DNA of 42,790 nucleotides. Source: Burkholderiales bacterium. GTDB lineage: Bacteria; Pseudomonadota; Gammaproteobacteria; Burkholderiales; Burkholderiaceae_D. Location of the stretch: NCBI GenBank assembly GCA_026399895.1, contig JAPLQC010000060.1, forward strand, positions 1 through 42,790, written 5' to 3'. The position numbers and the translations under genes were made by a program. Every line of letters begins with the position of its first letter. Positions within the stretch are counted from its first letter, which is position 1. This document shows positions 1-7,310 of this stretch, piece by piece. Under the pieces are notes generated by a model that did no database searches, had not been told where the DNA came from, and saw only the letters and a list, made by a program, of their open reading frames with translations.

Positions 1-1
1 G

Positions 2-250
2 GAGTTTGTGGCCTCGTTACCGGTGACCGGTGTCGATGGCACCATGGCAAAGCGCTTTGATAATTCGCCGTTGAAAGGGCGCGCGCACATAAAAACCGGT
101 AGCTTGGATGATGTCGCCAGTATCGCTGGCTATGTCACCGCACGTTCTGGTAAACGAATCGCTGTCGTCGCGATGATCAATCATCCCAAAGCCAACGAGG
201 CGCGCGCGGCATTTGATCAGCTCTTGCTATGGGTGTACGAACACTACTGA
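2..250 (+). CDS. dacB: D-alanyl-D-alanine carboxypeptidase/endopeptidase (PBP4 family), C-terminal end only
   Basis: The reading frame is open from the window edge, so the gene starts upstream. About 82 residues remain. They contain HIKTGSLDDV, the KTG box of penicillin-binding proteins, followed by a typical PBP4 tail (GYVTARSGKRIAVVAMINH). PBP4 enzymes are periplasmic serine hydrolases that trim and cleave peptidoglycan cross-links. The SxxK and SxN motifs lie outside the window. The stop codon overlaps the 3' end of the convergent EamA permease gene by 7 nt. Confidence 0.8.
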   Translation, partial: EFVASLPVTGVDGTMAKRFDNSPLKGRAHIKTGSLDDVASIAGYVTARSGKRIAVVAMINHPKANEARAAFDQLLLWVYEHY

Positions 251-1131
251 TCTTGCTTGGCGGGCGCCAGCATGACAGTCGACATCGCACCCAGGATCAG
301 TAGCATCGCGACATAATCTTGCCACTGTGGTGTCTCGCCTAACATCCACGCACCAGAGAACGTACCCAGCACCGGAATCAGCATCACCGACAGGCTAGAC
401 ACGACGGGTGGCAGCAAACGCGCGAGTCGGAACCAGACCACGTGCGCATACGCAAAGATAATCACTGCGTTGTAAATGATGCCGGCCCAGGTCACGGCAT
501 TCGGCATTACCCATTGCGAGCGCTCAAATATCACGGACAGTAAGCACATGACGGCGGTGGTCAGTGTCAGCATCCAGAAAGTCAATGAGATGGTTGGCAT
601 GTCGAGCTTAGTACGCTTCATGAGCACCGTACCAAATCCCCATGCCGCAGCCGCAGTCAGTGCGAACAAGGTGCCAATGGGTTGACCAGCGATATGTGCA
701 AATTCGCTTGATAGCAGCAAACCCGCGCCGAGCATGGCGAGTAAGATGCCTAGCAGGGCGCGCCGGTGTATACGATCACCAAAAAACAGCAAGCCAGATA
801 GCACCGCCCATACCGGCATGGTGTAACCCAGAATCGCGGCACGCCCCGACGACAACATCTTGACGCCGATGATGATGCAGGAGTGCCAGATCAACATATT
901 CGGAATCGCCAGCTTCACCACGGTCAAGACTTGCCCGGGTGGGATGCGCAGCGATGCGCGTTGAAGTTTGGCGATCAACGCAATGGCCGCTAGCCCGCCG
1001 ATCATCGACAAACTACGGAAACTCAGCGGTGGGAAATCACGAACGCTAGCCTTCATTACTGGCCAGTTGAGGCCCCAGAACAGGATCAGGAATCCGAGCA
1101 GGATGAGATCTTTGCGGGTCAGTTGATGCAT
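244..1131 (-). CDS. EamA/DMT-family inner-membrane permease
   Basis: The protein is about 295 residues with ten hydrophobic segments in two similar halves, as in drug/metabolite transporters. The N-terminal half contains FWGLNWPVMK and the second half AAAAWGFGTVLMKR, the usual EamA positions. The substrate cannot be read from sequence; family members export amino acids, sugars or metabolites. I prefer the ATG at 1131 (MHQLTRKD) over the one six codons upstream because the charged start runs straight into the first helix. The gene is divergent from pyrF and convergent with the dacB-like gene. Confidence 0.8.
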   Translation of the reverse strand: MHQLTRKDLILLGFLILFWGLNWPVMKASVRDFPPLSFRSLSMIGGLAAIALIAKLQRASLRIPPGQVLTVVKLAIPNMLIWHSCIIIGVKMLSSGRAAILGYTMPVWAVLSGLLFFGDRIHRRALLGILLAMLGAGLLLSSEFAHIAGQPIGTLFALTAAAAWGFGTVLMKRTKLDMPTISLTFWMLTLTTAVMCLLSVIFERSQWVMPNAVTWAGIIYNAVIIFAYAHVVWFRLARLLPPVVSSLSVMLIPVLGTFSGAWMLGETPQWQDYVAMLLILGAMSTVMLAPAKQDQ

Positions 1132-1156
1132 GGGGCGGCACGATAACACGACAGGC

Positions 1157-1162
1157 TACAAT
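1157..1162 (+). promoter_or_regulatory. Candidate -10 element of pyrF
   Basis: TACAAT lies 32 nt upstream of the GTG start of pyrF, giving a leader of roughly 26 nt. No good -35 hexamer is visible at the usual distance, so this rests on the -10 match and position only. Confidence 0.35.
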
Positions 1163-1194
1163 GCCACACCGCTCTAGCTCAATACCGAGACCTT

Positions 1195-2022
1195 GTGACT
1201 TTCACCAATAAACTTGCGAACGCAACTCGCCAACATGATTCTTTGCTGTGTGTCGGCCTTGACCCCGATATCGCCCGGTTTCCGGGTGTTCTGCAAGGGC
1301 GATCAGATGCGGTATTTGAATTCTGCCGCGCCATCATCGACGCCACTGCCAGCTACGCTTGTGCGTTCAAGCCGCAAATTGCCTACTTTGCGGCGCTGGC
1401 CGCCGAGGATCAACTGCAAGCGATTTGTGATTACCTGAATCAAAACTACCCCGATATTCCTATTGTGCTGGATGCCAAGCGTGGTGATATCGGTGCTACT
1501 GCCGAGCAGTACGCGCGCGAGGCCTTCGAGCGTTACAAGGCGGATGCGGTGACGGTCAATCCGTACATGGGCTTCGATTCAATCGAGCCCTATCTGCAGT
1601 GGAACGAGAAGGGCGTGATTGTGTTGTGCCGTACGTCCAACCCAGGTGGCTCTGACTTGCAGTCCCTGCGAGTGGATGGGCAGCCGCTGTATCAACATGT
1701 AGCGCGGCTGGTAGGGCAGCAATGGAACCGTAATGGTCAGTGCGCGCTGGTGGTCGGGGCAACCTTTCCCCAAGAGATTGCCGAAGTCCGAAAAATCGTG
1801 GGCGATATGCCGCTACTGGTACCCGGTATTGGCGCTCAAGGTGGCGATATCGAGGCGACCGTGCTTGCTGGTCAGACCCGTGATGGCATGGGCATGATGA
1901 TCAACTCATCCCGTGCGATTTTGTATGCCAAACAGGTGGATGGCGAGGGTTTTGCCGACGCTGCCGCACGCGTGGCGAGGGAAACGCGCGATGAGATTAA
2001 TGAATTCCGGCACTCGCCATAA
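1195..2022 (+). CDS. pyrF: Orotidine 5'-phosphate decarboxylase, type 2
   Basis: Converts OMP to UMP, the last step of de novo pyrimidine synthesis, in the cytosol. The 275-residue protein has the family signature [12 protein letters not shown] with catalytic Lys95 and Asp98, followed by [15 protein letters not shown], typical of the longer type 2 (bacterial/mycobacterial) subfamily. The substrate phosphate loop [11 protein letters not shown] lies near residue 207. It starts with GTG at 1195; the residues that follow ([25 protein letters not shown]) match the usual N-terminus. It stands alone, divergent from the EamA gene. Confidence 0.95.
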   Translation: MTFTNKLANATRQHDSLLCVGLDPDIARFPGVLQGRSDAVFEFCRAIIDATASYACAFKPQIAYFAALAAEDQLQAICDYLNQNYPDIPIVLDAKRGDIGATAEQYAREAFERYKADAVTVNPYMGFDSIEPYLQWNEKGVIVLCRTSNPGGSDLQSLRVDGQPLYQHVARLVGQQWNRNGQCALVVGATFPQEIAEVRKIVGDMPLLVPGIGAQGGDIEATVLAGQTRDGMGMMINSSRAILYAKQVDGEGFADAAARVARETRDEINEFRHSP

Positions 2023-2174
2023 ACTCGACGTTTTTTCGACTTGAGCCCGCGTGTGCATTGACCTGCGCGCCTAAAAAGCTACTGGTAATTTTCGACCTGC
2101 GCTTTCAGGTAAAGTCAGAAAGCTAACGAATCCTGCTTAGATAATTTGATGACGAGCTTTACAAGCATCGCTCA

Positions 2175-3762
2175 TCAATCCTTTTCAACATGGAACGCGA
2201 ATAAGGCATTACCCGGGACTCCGCCAAACATTTGGTAACCGGAGTTAACCAGCAACATTCCCGAAACGATCACCGGGCCAGGCCCGTCCAGCGCGCCACC
2301 TTTCGCAATAGTCCCATTGCTGCCCTTAACCGAAACCTTTGTGTCTACTTCCCACAAAATCTCGCCGTTGATGACAGAGTAGGCTCTGAGAATTCCGTCG
2401 AGGCCGCCAGAGAGTACAAAAGTATCCGTCGAAGTCACGGCAGCGGACTGCGCCTGACTGCACCCTGGCGTTTGATTGCAGCCGGGGTGTGCCCGTGACC
2501 ACTTGATGTCACCATTGCGCACGTCGATCGCGTGAATACCACCGCCACGGCTCCCCAACAGGTGCCAACCATCACCCATACCGTCCGTCTGTAGACATAC
2601 CAAACTGGATGCCACCTAATGGACTACCCTGTCCGATTCTCCGCTGCCAAACAATTGCACCGTCTTTATCTGGGTCAATAGCAGTAACTACGCCAGATTT
2701 TTGACCTGCCAGCAATAATCGCTTGTCATCATCGAGTTTCAACAAAATTGCTGATGATCCGAAGTCATGATCGGGCGCGCTGGAATAAGGGCAATTTGGC
2801 TGTCCAGCGACATAGCAAGAAACATTCGTTACGTCGTTAGCTAAGATCTGTTTAGTCCACAATATCGCGCCACTATCCAGAGACAAAGCGATGATTGCGT
2901 CAGAGGTCTCGGTGGCGGGCAGGCTGAAATTATTGCCAGTTGTAATGTAAATCCTACCCTTGTCTACGTCGATGGTGGGGCCCGGCCACACACCGGCACC
3001 TGACGGGCCATATTTTCCTTTGGACATGTTGACCTTTTTTGCAGGCTCGCTGATTGTATAAGTCTTCCACCGGGTCGAACCGTCAGCAGCGTTGAGAGCT
3101 GAAATGCTGCCTCGGAAGGTGCAGCAGTCATACGATGAATTTGCGGCTGCTGCCTCTTCCCATCCTGATGATGCAGGAAAGTACACTATCGAGTTATGGA
3201 AAACAGGGGATCCGGTTACTTGCGCAAGGTTGTGGCTATCAATTTTTTTTGACCAAACTTTTCTTCCGTTAGATGCGTCAAGCGCATAAGCCCATCCAGC
3301 TTGATCACCAAAAAACAAAAGAATGTTTTTGCCGACCTCTCCGGCAACGATGGTTGATCGGACTCGCGAGTAAACCGTGGTGGACCACAACTTGCAACCG
3401 GTTTCGAGATCAAGTGAATGAATTGTGTTTGTTCCGCCGCTAGAAAAAATCCGGTTACCGAAAATAGTAGGTTGGGCATCTACCTTGTTTGAGCCGGGGA
3501 ACCCATAAGCCCATTTGATTCTGATTTTTCCTAAATCCCGCGCCGAAATTTGGCCTATGGACTCTGGTTGATGTCGAGTATTCGTTATGTTGCTGCCCCA
3601 GCCGTTCCAGTGGTGCTTGTTCTCAAAAGTCAGCTTTTGATCAATTTTGTCGCAGTTGGGTAATGACGGTTGGACAATATTCGTCAGATCTTTGGCATGA
3701 GCACTCAGTGCTAATGATGCGGACAGAACTTTTACTAGCAAAAAATTTTTGAAATATTTCAT
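2175..3762 (-). pseudogene. Broken PQQ beta-propeller dehydrogenase (polyvinyl-alcohol-dehydrogenase type)
   Basis: The first frame (3762 to 2572) starts with a signal peptide (MKYFKNFLLVKVLSASLALSAHA) and contains WNGWGSNITNTRHQP, several W-motif propeller blades and adjacent cysteines in SSYDCCTFRG, as in quinoprotein alcohol dehydrogenases. It ends at TDGRYG-stop. The rest of the protein (GGGIHAIDVRNGDIKW ... SAAVTSTDTFVLSGGLDGILRAYS ... GYQMFGGVPGNALFAF) continues in another frame from about 2600 down to 2175. From memory of the family, some 15-25 residues are also missing at the junction, so a deletion with loss of frame is more likely than one miscalled base. Active relatives oxidise secondary alcohols in the periplasm; PVA dehydrogenases often carry an N-terminal cytochrome c domain, absent here. 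A sequencing error cannot be excluded. Confidence 0.75.
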
Positions 3763-3802
3763 AGAAGTTTCTTAATCGTGTCTAGCGACTTCATTGCCCG
3801 AT

Positions 3803-4756
3803 CTAGTTTTCAACACTGCCGCCTGGAGAGGTTTTCAAATTCTTCTCAAACCAGTTAATGGCAGCTTTTGTGGCCGTCTTTCGGGCTGGCCCGGAATAAA
3901 TATCATAATGTTTGATATTAGGAATTTCCAAATACTCTTTTGCTCCTGATAGCTTATTAAAAACTGCCAAGGAGTGGTCTTCATTGCGGAATAACTCTTC
4001 ATTTTTTGCGACAACGAAAAGCGCAGCAACATTTTTCAATTGGTCGGCGTCTTCATAAGGACGGAATCTTGCAAGTTTTTCCCAGACCATGCCACCTGTT
4101 AGGCTTCCAACCTCTTTTGCGCCTGGTTGGGGGTAATCGATTTCTCCCCGTGCTCGCTGCCCACCCTTCGTGTTCCATTCGCGGACATACCGGTCGGTGT
4201 ATGGCCCCCATCCCATCGAGCCGACCTGACTGACGATGGCTTTGACGCGCTTATCGCGCGCGGCAACGTAAACAGTCAAGCCACCCGAAAAACTCGTGCC
4301 CCACAAGCCAATGCTTGATGGCTCAACCTGGGGATCAGATGCCGCCCAATTGATCGCGGAGAAAATATCTTCAGCCTGAGCCAAAGGATCGACGACTTCT
4401 CGTAACTCACGGGTTTTGCCGAACTTGTTGTCTTTGTTTTTAACTTGAATCATACGAGAGTCACTTCGTCCCCATCCGCGGTAATCAATGACCACGACTA
4501 CGAATCCACCTTGCGCTATATCAGCAGCAGTCTCAGACAAAAGGTTGGCTGTACCTCCCCAGCCGTGCGACATGATTATCGCCGGATATTTCAGTGCTTG
4601 ATCGCCAACCTTTGGGCGATATATGTCGGCATGAATACGTGTGCCATCACTCATGATGTCCGCAGTCTTTTTTTCGATAGGGACTTCAGCGAGTAGTGGG
4701 CCACTGGGCGCCAGAAGTGTGAGTACTAAAGAGGCGGTGGTTACATAAAATCTCAT
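3803..4756 (-). CDS. Secreted alpha/beta hydrolase (dienelactone-hydrolase/S15-like)
   Basis: A 317-residue protein with a signal peptide (cleavage near LLAEVP). It has the oxyanion region SHGWGG, the strand VVVVIDYRGWGRSDS, a nucleophile elbow GLWGTSFSGG in which Ser replaces the last Gly of GxSxG, and a late histidine in PNIKHYDIYSG, a usual place for the catalytic His. It lies 40 bp upstream of the broken PQQ dehydrogenase on the same strand and probably formed an operon with it. In PVA-degrading bacteria a dehydrogenase is paired with an oxidised-PVA hydrolase; that parallel suggests a related two-step degradation, but the substrate is not shown. An esterase or peptidase is possible. The patch is more AT-rich than its surroundings. 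Confidence 0.7.
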   Translation of the reverse strand: MRFYVTTASLVLTLLAPSGPLLAEVPIEKKTADIMSDGTRIHADIYRPKVGDQALKYPAIIMSHGWGGTANLLSETAADIAQGGFVVVVIDYRGWGRSDSRMIQVKNKDNKFGKTRELREVVDPLAQAEDIFSAINWAASDPQVEPSSIGLWGTSFSGGLTVYVAARDKRVKAIVSQVGSMGWGPYTDRYVREWNTKGGQRARGEIDYPQPGAKEVGSLTGGMVWEKLARFRPYEDADQLKNVAALFVVAKNEELFRNEDHSLAVFNKLSGAKEYLEIPNIKHYDIYSGPARKTATKAAINWFEKNLKTSPGGSVEN

Positions 4757-4801
4757 GACTAGGCTCTCTGAAAAAAAGATAGGCCAGTTTCCGGCGTTCG
4801 A

Positions 4802-4954
4802 ATGGAGGACAAGGAGGTGCAGTTAGCGGGGAAAGGCAGCGCCGCGGTTGGTGCTGCGGCCGCATCTGCTGTTGCCTAGACGAATGATGCGCTAACCAAG
4901 ACTGCGATGCAAACTGAATATCTGGCGCAAAAAACCAATATCCACCGTCTATAA
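4802..4954 (+). other. Possible decayed coding fragment
   Basis: In one frame this stretch reads as an Ala/Gly-rich segment of 25 codons, an in-frame TAG at 4877-4879, then 24 codons (TNDALTKTAMQTEYLAQKTN...) to a TAA. The composition looks coding, and the Ala/Gly-rich run vaguely resembles large secreted exoproteins, but I cannot identify a parent. The surrounding 4757-5008 gap holds no other recognisable gene. Confidence 0.2.
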
Positions 4955-5008
4955 AACCGCAAGTAAAAAAGTCGGCAACTATTCAGTTCTGATCACGTCC
5001 CAAAAGTT

Positions 5009-5506
5009 TTACGAATGTTGCAACAGCCTCAGTAAGCCCTGCAAAGCATGCGCGGTCGTTTGCATGCGTACTGCGTGACGGTCACCCTGAAACACAAGTC
5101 TTTCGGTGACTACTGTTTTGCCATTTGTCCAGCCGAAGCAGACCGTGCCTACTGGCTTACCGGGTACTGCGCCGGTCGGGCCAGCGATGCCTGTGGTGGA
5201 GAGCGCGACATTGGCATCACTATTGGCTAGCGCGCCAGTTGCCATAGCGGCTGCGACTTCTTCACTAACTGCGCCAAATTGCGCTATCAAAGCCTCGGGC
5301 ACATCCAGAAAGCCAGCTTTTGAGGCATTGGAGTAAGTCACCAAGCCGCAATCAAACCATTCCGATGAGCCGGCTATATCCGTAATGCACTGAGAGATGC
5401 TGCCGCCAGTGATCGACTCAGCGGTAGTGAGTAGCCAGCGGTTCTGTTTAAGCGCATCGCCGATTTGTTCGGCAAGTGTGTGCAGGGTTTGTTCGGAGTT
5501 ACTCAT
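5009..5506 (-). CDS. pncC: Nicotinamide-nucleotide amidohydrolase (CinA C-terminal domain)
   Basis: A 165-residue single-domain CinA_C protein. It has TAESITGGSISQCITDIAGSS at residues 28-48, then LVTYSNASKAGFL, GAVSEEVAAAMATGA and STTGIAGPTGAVPGKPVGTV, the full set of PncC motifs. It deamidates nicotinamide mononucleotide to nicotinate mononucleotide in NAD recycling. It is the short form without the N-terminal CinA domain. It is the last gene of a minus-strand run after thiL and pgpA, 130 bp downstream of pgpA, and a 13-bp tandem repeat fills most of that gap. Confidence 0.92.
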   Translation of the reverse strand: MSNSEQTLHTLAEQIGDALKQNRWLLTTAESITGGSISQCITDIAGSSEWFDCGLVTYSNASKAGFLDVPEALIAQFGAVSEEVAAAMATGALANSDANVALSTTGIAGPTGAVPGKPVGTVCFGWTNGKTVVTERLVFQGDRHAVRMQTTAHALQGLLRLLQHS

Positions 5507-5557
5507 CGTATTTATTCCTACAGCCTATCGATGCTAGTCGAGAGTATAAAAATACCA

Positions 5558-5648
5558 ATCAGAAGTATCTATCAGAAATATCGATCAGAAACATTGATCG
5601 AAAACATCGATCGGAAGCAATAATCAGAAGCGTTCATCAGAAACGGTA
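5558..5648 (-). repeat. 13-bp degenerate tandem repeat, seven units, containing the pgpA stop codon
   Basis: Units begin at 5558, 5571, 5584, 5597, 5610, 5623 and 5636, always 13 bp apart. The plus-strand consensus is ATCAGAA followed by six variable bases. The pgpA stop codon (5637-5639 on the minus strand) lies in the unit that starts at 5636. Read on the minus strand, the triplet at that place is TGA in five of seven units and CGA in two. Confidence 0.9.
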
Positions 5649-6179
5649 AAGGGCAATCACGAGCAAGGTAAAAAATGCGGCGAGGATATCGTCAATCATG
5701 ACGCCGAATCCGCCTTTATAACGACGCTCAATTTGTCGGATCGGTGGTGGCTTCACCATATCAAATAGTCTGAATACCAGTACTGCTGCTAGTTCAGCCC
5801 CAAAACTACAAGGCGTTACAAGCAGCAATACCAACCAGATTGCGATGATTTCATCCCACACAATCGCGCCATGATCCGGCACACCTAAAGCTCGCCCAGC
5901 GCGGTCACACATCTTCACGCCAATCACGAATCCAAGCACGATAATCACGGCCCACACACTTGGTGTAAACACCGCTGGCCACTGATCAGTTAGTAGATCA
6001 AAGCAAAGCCAACCAAACAGCGTGCCAGCAGTACCAGGCATGATCGGTGACAAACCGCTACCCAAACCCAGCGCAAAAAAATGGGATGGATGTTCAAGCA
6101 TGAACTTTACGCTCGGTAGCCGCTTGACCGAATAAGCGGGCTCAATCACCTCGATCTTTTCAGTGGGCGTGATATTCAT
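5637..6179 (-). CDS. pgpA: Phosphatidylglycerophosphatase A
   Basis: Dephosphorylates phosphatidylglycerol phosphate to phosphatidylglycerol at the inner membrane. The 180-residue protein shows the PgpA signature LGLGSGLSPIMPGTAGT near residues 38-54, several hydrophobic helices, and DHGAIVWDEIIAIW and DMVKPPPIRQIER, both diagnostic. The start codon overlaps the thiL stop by 4 nt, so the two are translationally coupled. The C-terminus (LLVIALYRF) runs into the 13-bp repeat array. Confidence 0.93.
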   Translation of the reverse strand: MNITPTEKIEVIEPAYSVKRLPSVKFMLEHPSHFFALGLGSGLSPIMPGTAGTLFGWLCFDLLTDQWPAVFTPSVWAVIIVLGFVIGVKMCDRAGRALGVPDHGAIVWDEIIAIWLVLLLVTPCSFGAELAAVLVFRLFDMVKPPPIRQIERRYKGGFGVMIDDILAAFFTLLVIALYRF

Positions 6180-7144
6180 GGCTTTGAAAAGTGATCGAAA
6201 GACTTTGAATGAACCTGTAGGGAGTTGCCTGCATGATCGAGCACGCGCAAGCCGGGTATTTCCGTTACCTGTCCAATACGCGTTACTGCGACGCCAGCTT
6301 GCTGGGCAGCGGCGATCACGTTCTCACGCTGTGCTGGTGGCGCACAAAAGCAGAGCTCATAATCATCCCCGCCATTTAACGCAAACTCATGCTGGGTCTG
6401 GTGATCTTGTGAGCGCAGCGCGCTCCCGATGGGCAGTAAATCAGCTTCGATCGTGGCCCCGAGCGCCGAGCGCTCCAAGATATGCCCCAGGTCACCAATC
6501 AGGCCATCAGAGATATCAATTGCGGCACTCGCTAAGCCACGCAGCGCGATCCCGAGCGATACGCGCGGGATCGGACGATGCAGTCGCTGCAGCGCTGTCG
6601 CTGTATCGTCTGCCGATAGCTTTAGATGACCGGTCAACACCTCAAGCCCAAGGCGCGCTTCACCCAAGCTGCCAGAGACCCAGACATCATCACTGGCGCG
6701 CGCACCATCTCGACGTAGTGCACGATCGATGGGCACACTGCCGAACACTGTAATGCAAACATTTAATGGGCCGCGAGTGGTGTCACCCCCGATTAATTCA
6801 ATCTGCTCGTTATCCGCCAGCGCAAACAAGCCGCGCGCAAATGACACCAGCCAGGCCTCGTCTGCCGAGGGAAGTGCAAGCGCCAGACTGAACCCCAGTG
6901 GCCGCGCGCCCATGGCGGCAAGGTCGGACAGATTGACCGCAAGCGATTTATGCCCCAGCGATTCCGGATCAGCGCCAGGTAGAAAGTGTCTGCCTTCAAC
7001 CAGCATGTCGGTCGAGATGGCGAGTGACTCGTTTGCCGGTGGCGCGATCAGTGCGCAATCATCGCCCACGCCCAGTTGCACCGCACTGCTACTACGCGTG
7101 GGCCGGGTGAAATAGCGAGCGATTAAATCGAATTCGGAGGGCAT
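6176..7144 (-). CDS. thiL: Thiamine-monophosphate kinase
   Basis: Phosphorylates thiamine monophosphate to the active diphosphate. The 322-residue protein begins with SEFDLIARYF and has VGDDCALI, STDMLVEGRHF, HKSLAVNLSDLAAMGA, GGDTTRGP and AIDISDGLIGDLGHI, all ThiL motifs of the PurM-like fold, plus GGDDYELCF near residue 258. It heads the thiL-pgpA-pncC run and is divergent from maeB. No Shine-Dalgarno is evident; a TACAAT hexamer sits 7 nt before the ATG, so the mRNA could be leaderless. Confidence 0.95.
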   Translation of the reverse strand: MPSEFDLIARYFTRPTRSSSAVQLGVGDDCALIAPPANESLAISTDMLVEGRHFLPGADPESLGHKSLAVNLSDLAAMGARPLGFSLALALPSADEAWLVSFARGLFALADNEQIELIGGDTTRGPLNVCITVFGSVPIDRALRRDGARASDDVWVSGSLGEARLGLEVLTGHLKLSADDTATALQRLHRPIPRVSLGIALRGLASAAIDISDGLIGDLGHILERSALGATIEADLLPIGSALRSQDHQTQHEFALNGGDDYELCFCAPPAQRENVIAAAQQAGVAVTRIGQVTEIPGLRVLDHAGNSLQVHSKSFDHFSKP

Positions 7145-7151
7145 GTCATCG

Positions 7152-7157
7152 ATTGTA
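7152..7157 (-). promoter_or_regulatory. Candidate -10 element of thiL, leaderless geometry
   Basis: On the minus strand TACAAT is followed by 7 nt and then the thiL ATG, placing a transcription start on or next to the A of the start codon. No convincing -35 is seen. Confidence 0.35.
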
Positions 7158-7190
7158 CAGAAGGCCTATTGGGTAATTCTTGATAGACGA

Positions 7191-7226
7191 GTTTGCCTGC
7201 AGGTTTGTACGCAGATTTGTATGCAA
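7191..7226 (+). repeat. 12-bp tandem repeat, three units, in the thiL-maeB divergent region
   Basis: Three adjacent 12-bp units start at 7191, 7203 and 7215 with the shared pattern (G/A)TTTG-----GCA. They lie between the divergent thiL and maeB promoters and could be either regulator sites or another slippage array. Confidence 0.6.
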
Positions 7227-7265
7227 TTCTCGCCCTTCATCGATGTTTGGCCTACCTCGGTCTGT

Positions 7266-7271
7266 TAGAAT
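7266..7271 (+). promoter_or_regulatory. Candidate -10 element of maeB
   Basis: TAGAAT within GTTAGAAT lies 39 nt before the maeB ATG. The same GTTAGAAT string precedes azlC and tcdA in this window, which supports a promoter role. No clear -35 is visible. Confidence 0.4.
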
Positions 7272-7310
7272 CAAGGCATCGAATAGACAGCATGCCGAGA
7301 GCTGCCCCGC

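Noticed and set aside
2148..2177. Bidirectional terminator between pyrF and the broken dehydrogenase
   Set aside because: TGAT/ATCA and GAGC/GCTC pair only with a 3-nt bulge and a long loop, and there is no U-tract, so the support is too weak for a feature.
2572..3762. Intact shorter PQQ protein ending at 2572
   Set aside because: The downstream frame continues with conserved PVA-dehydrogenase motifs, so the stop is a break and not a natural end.
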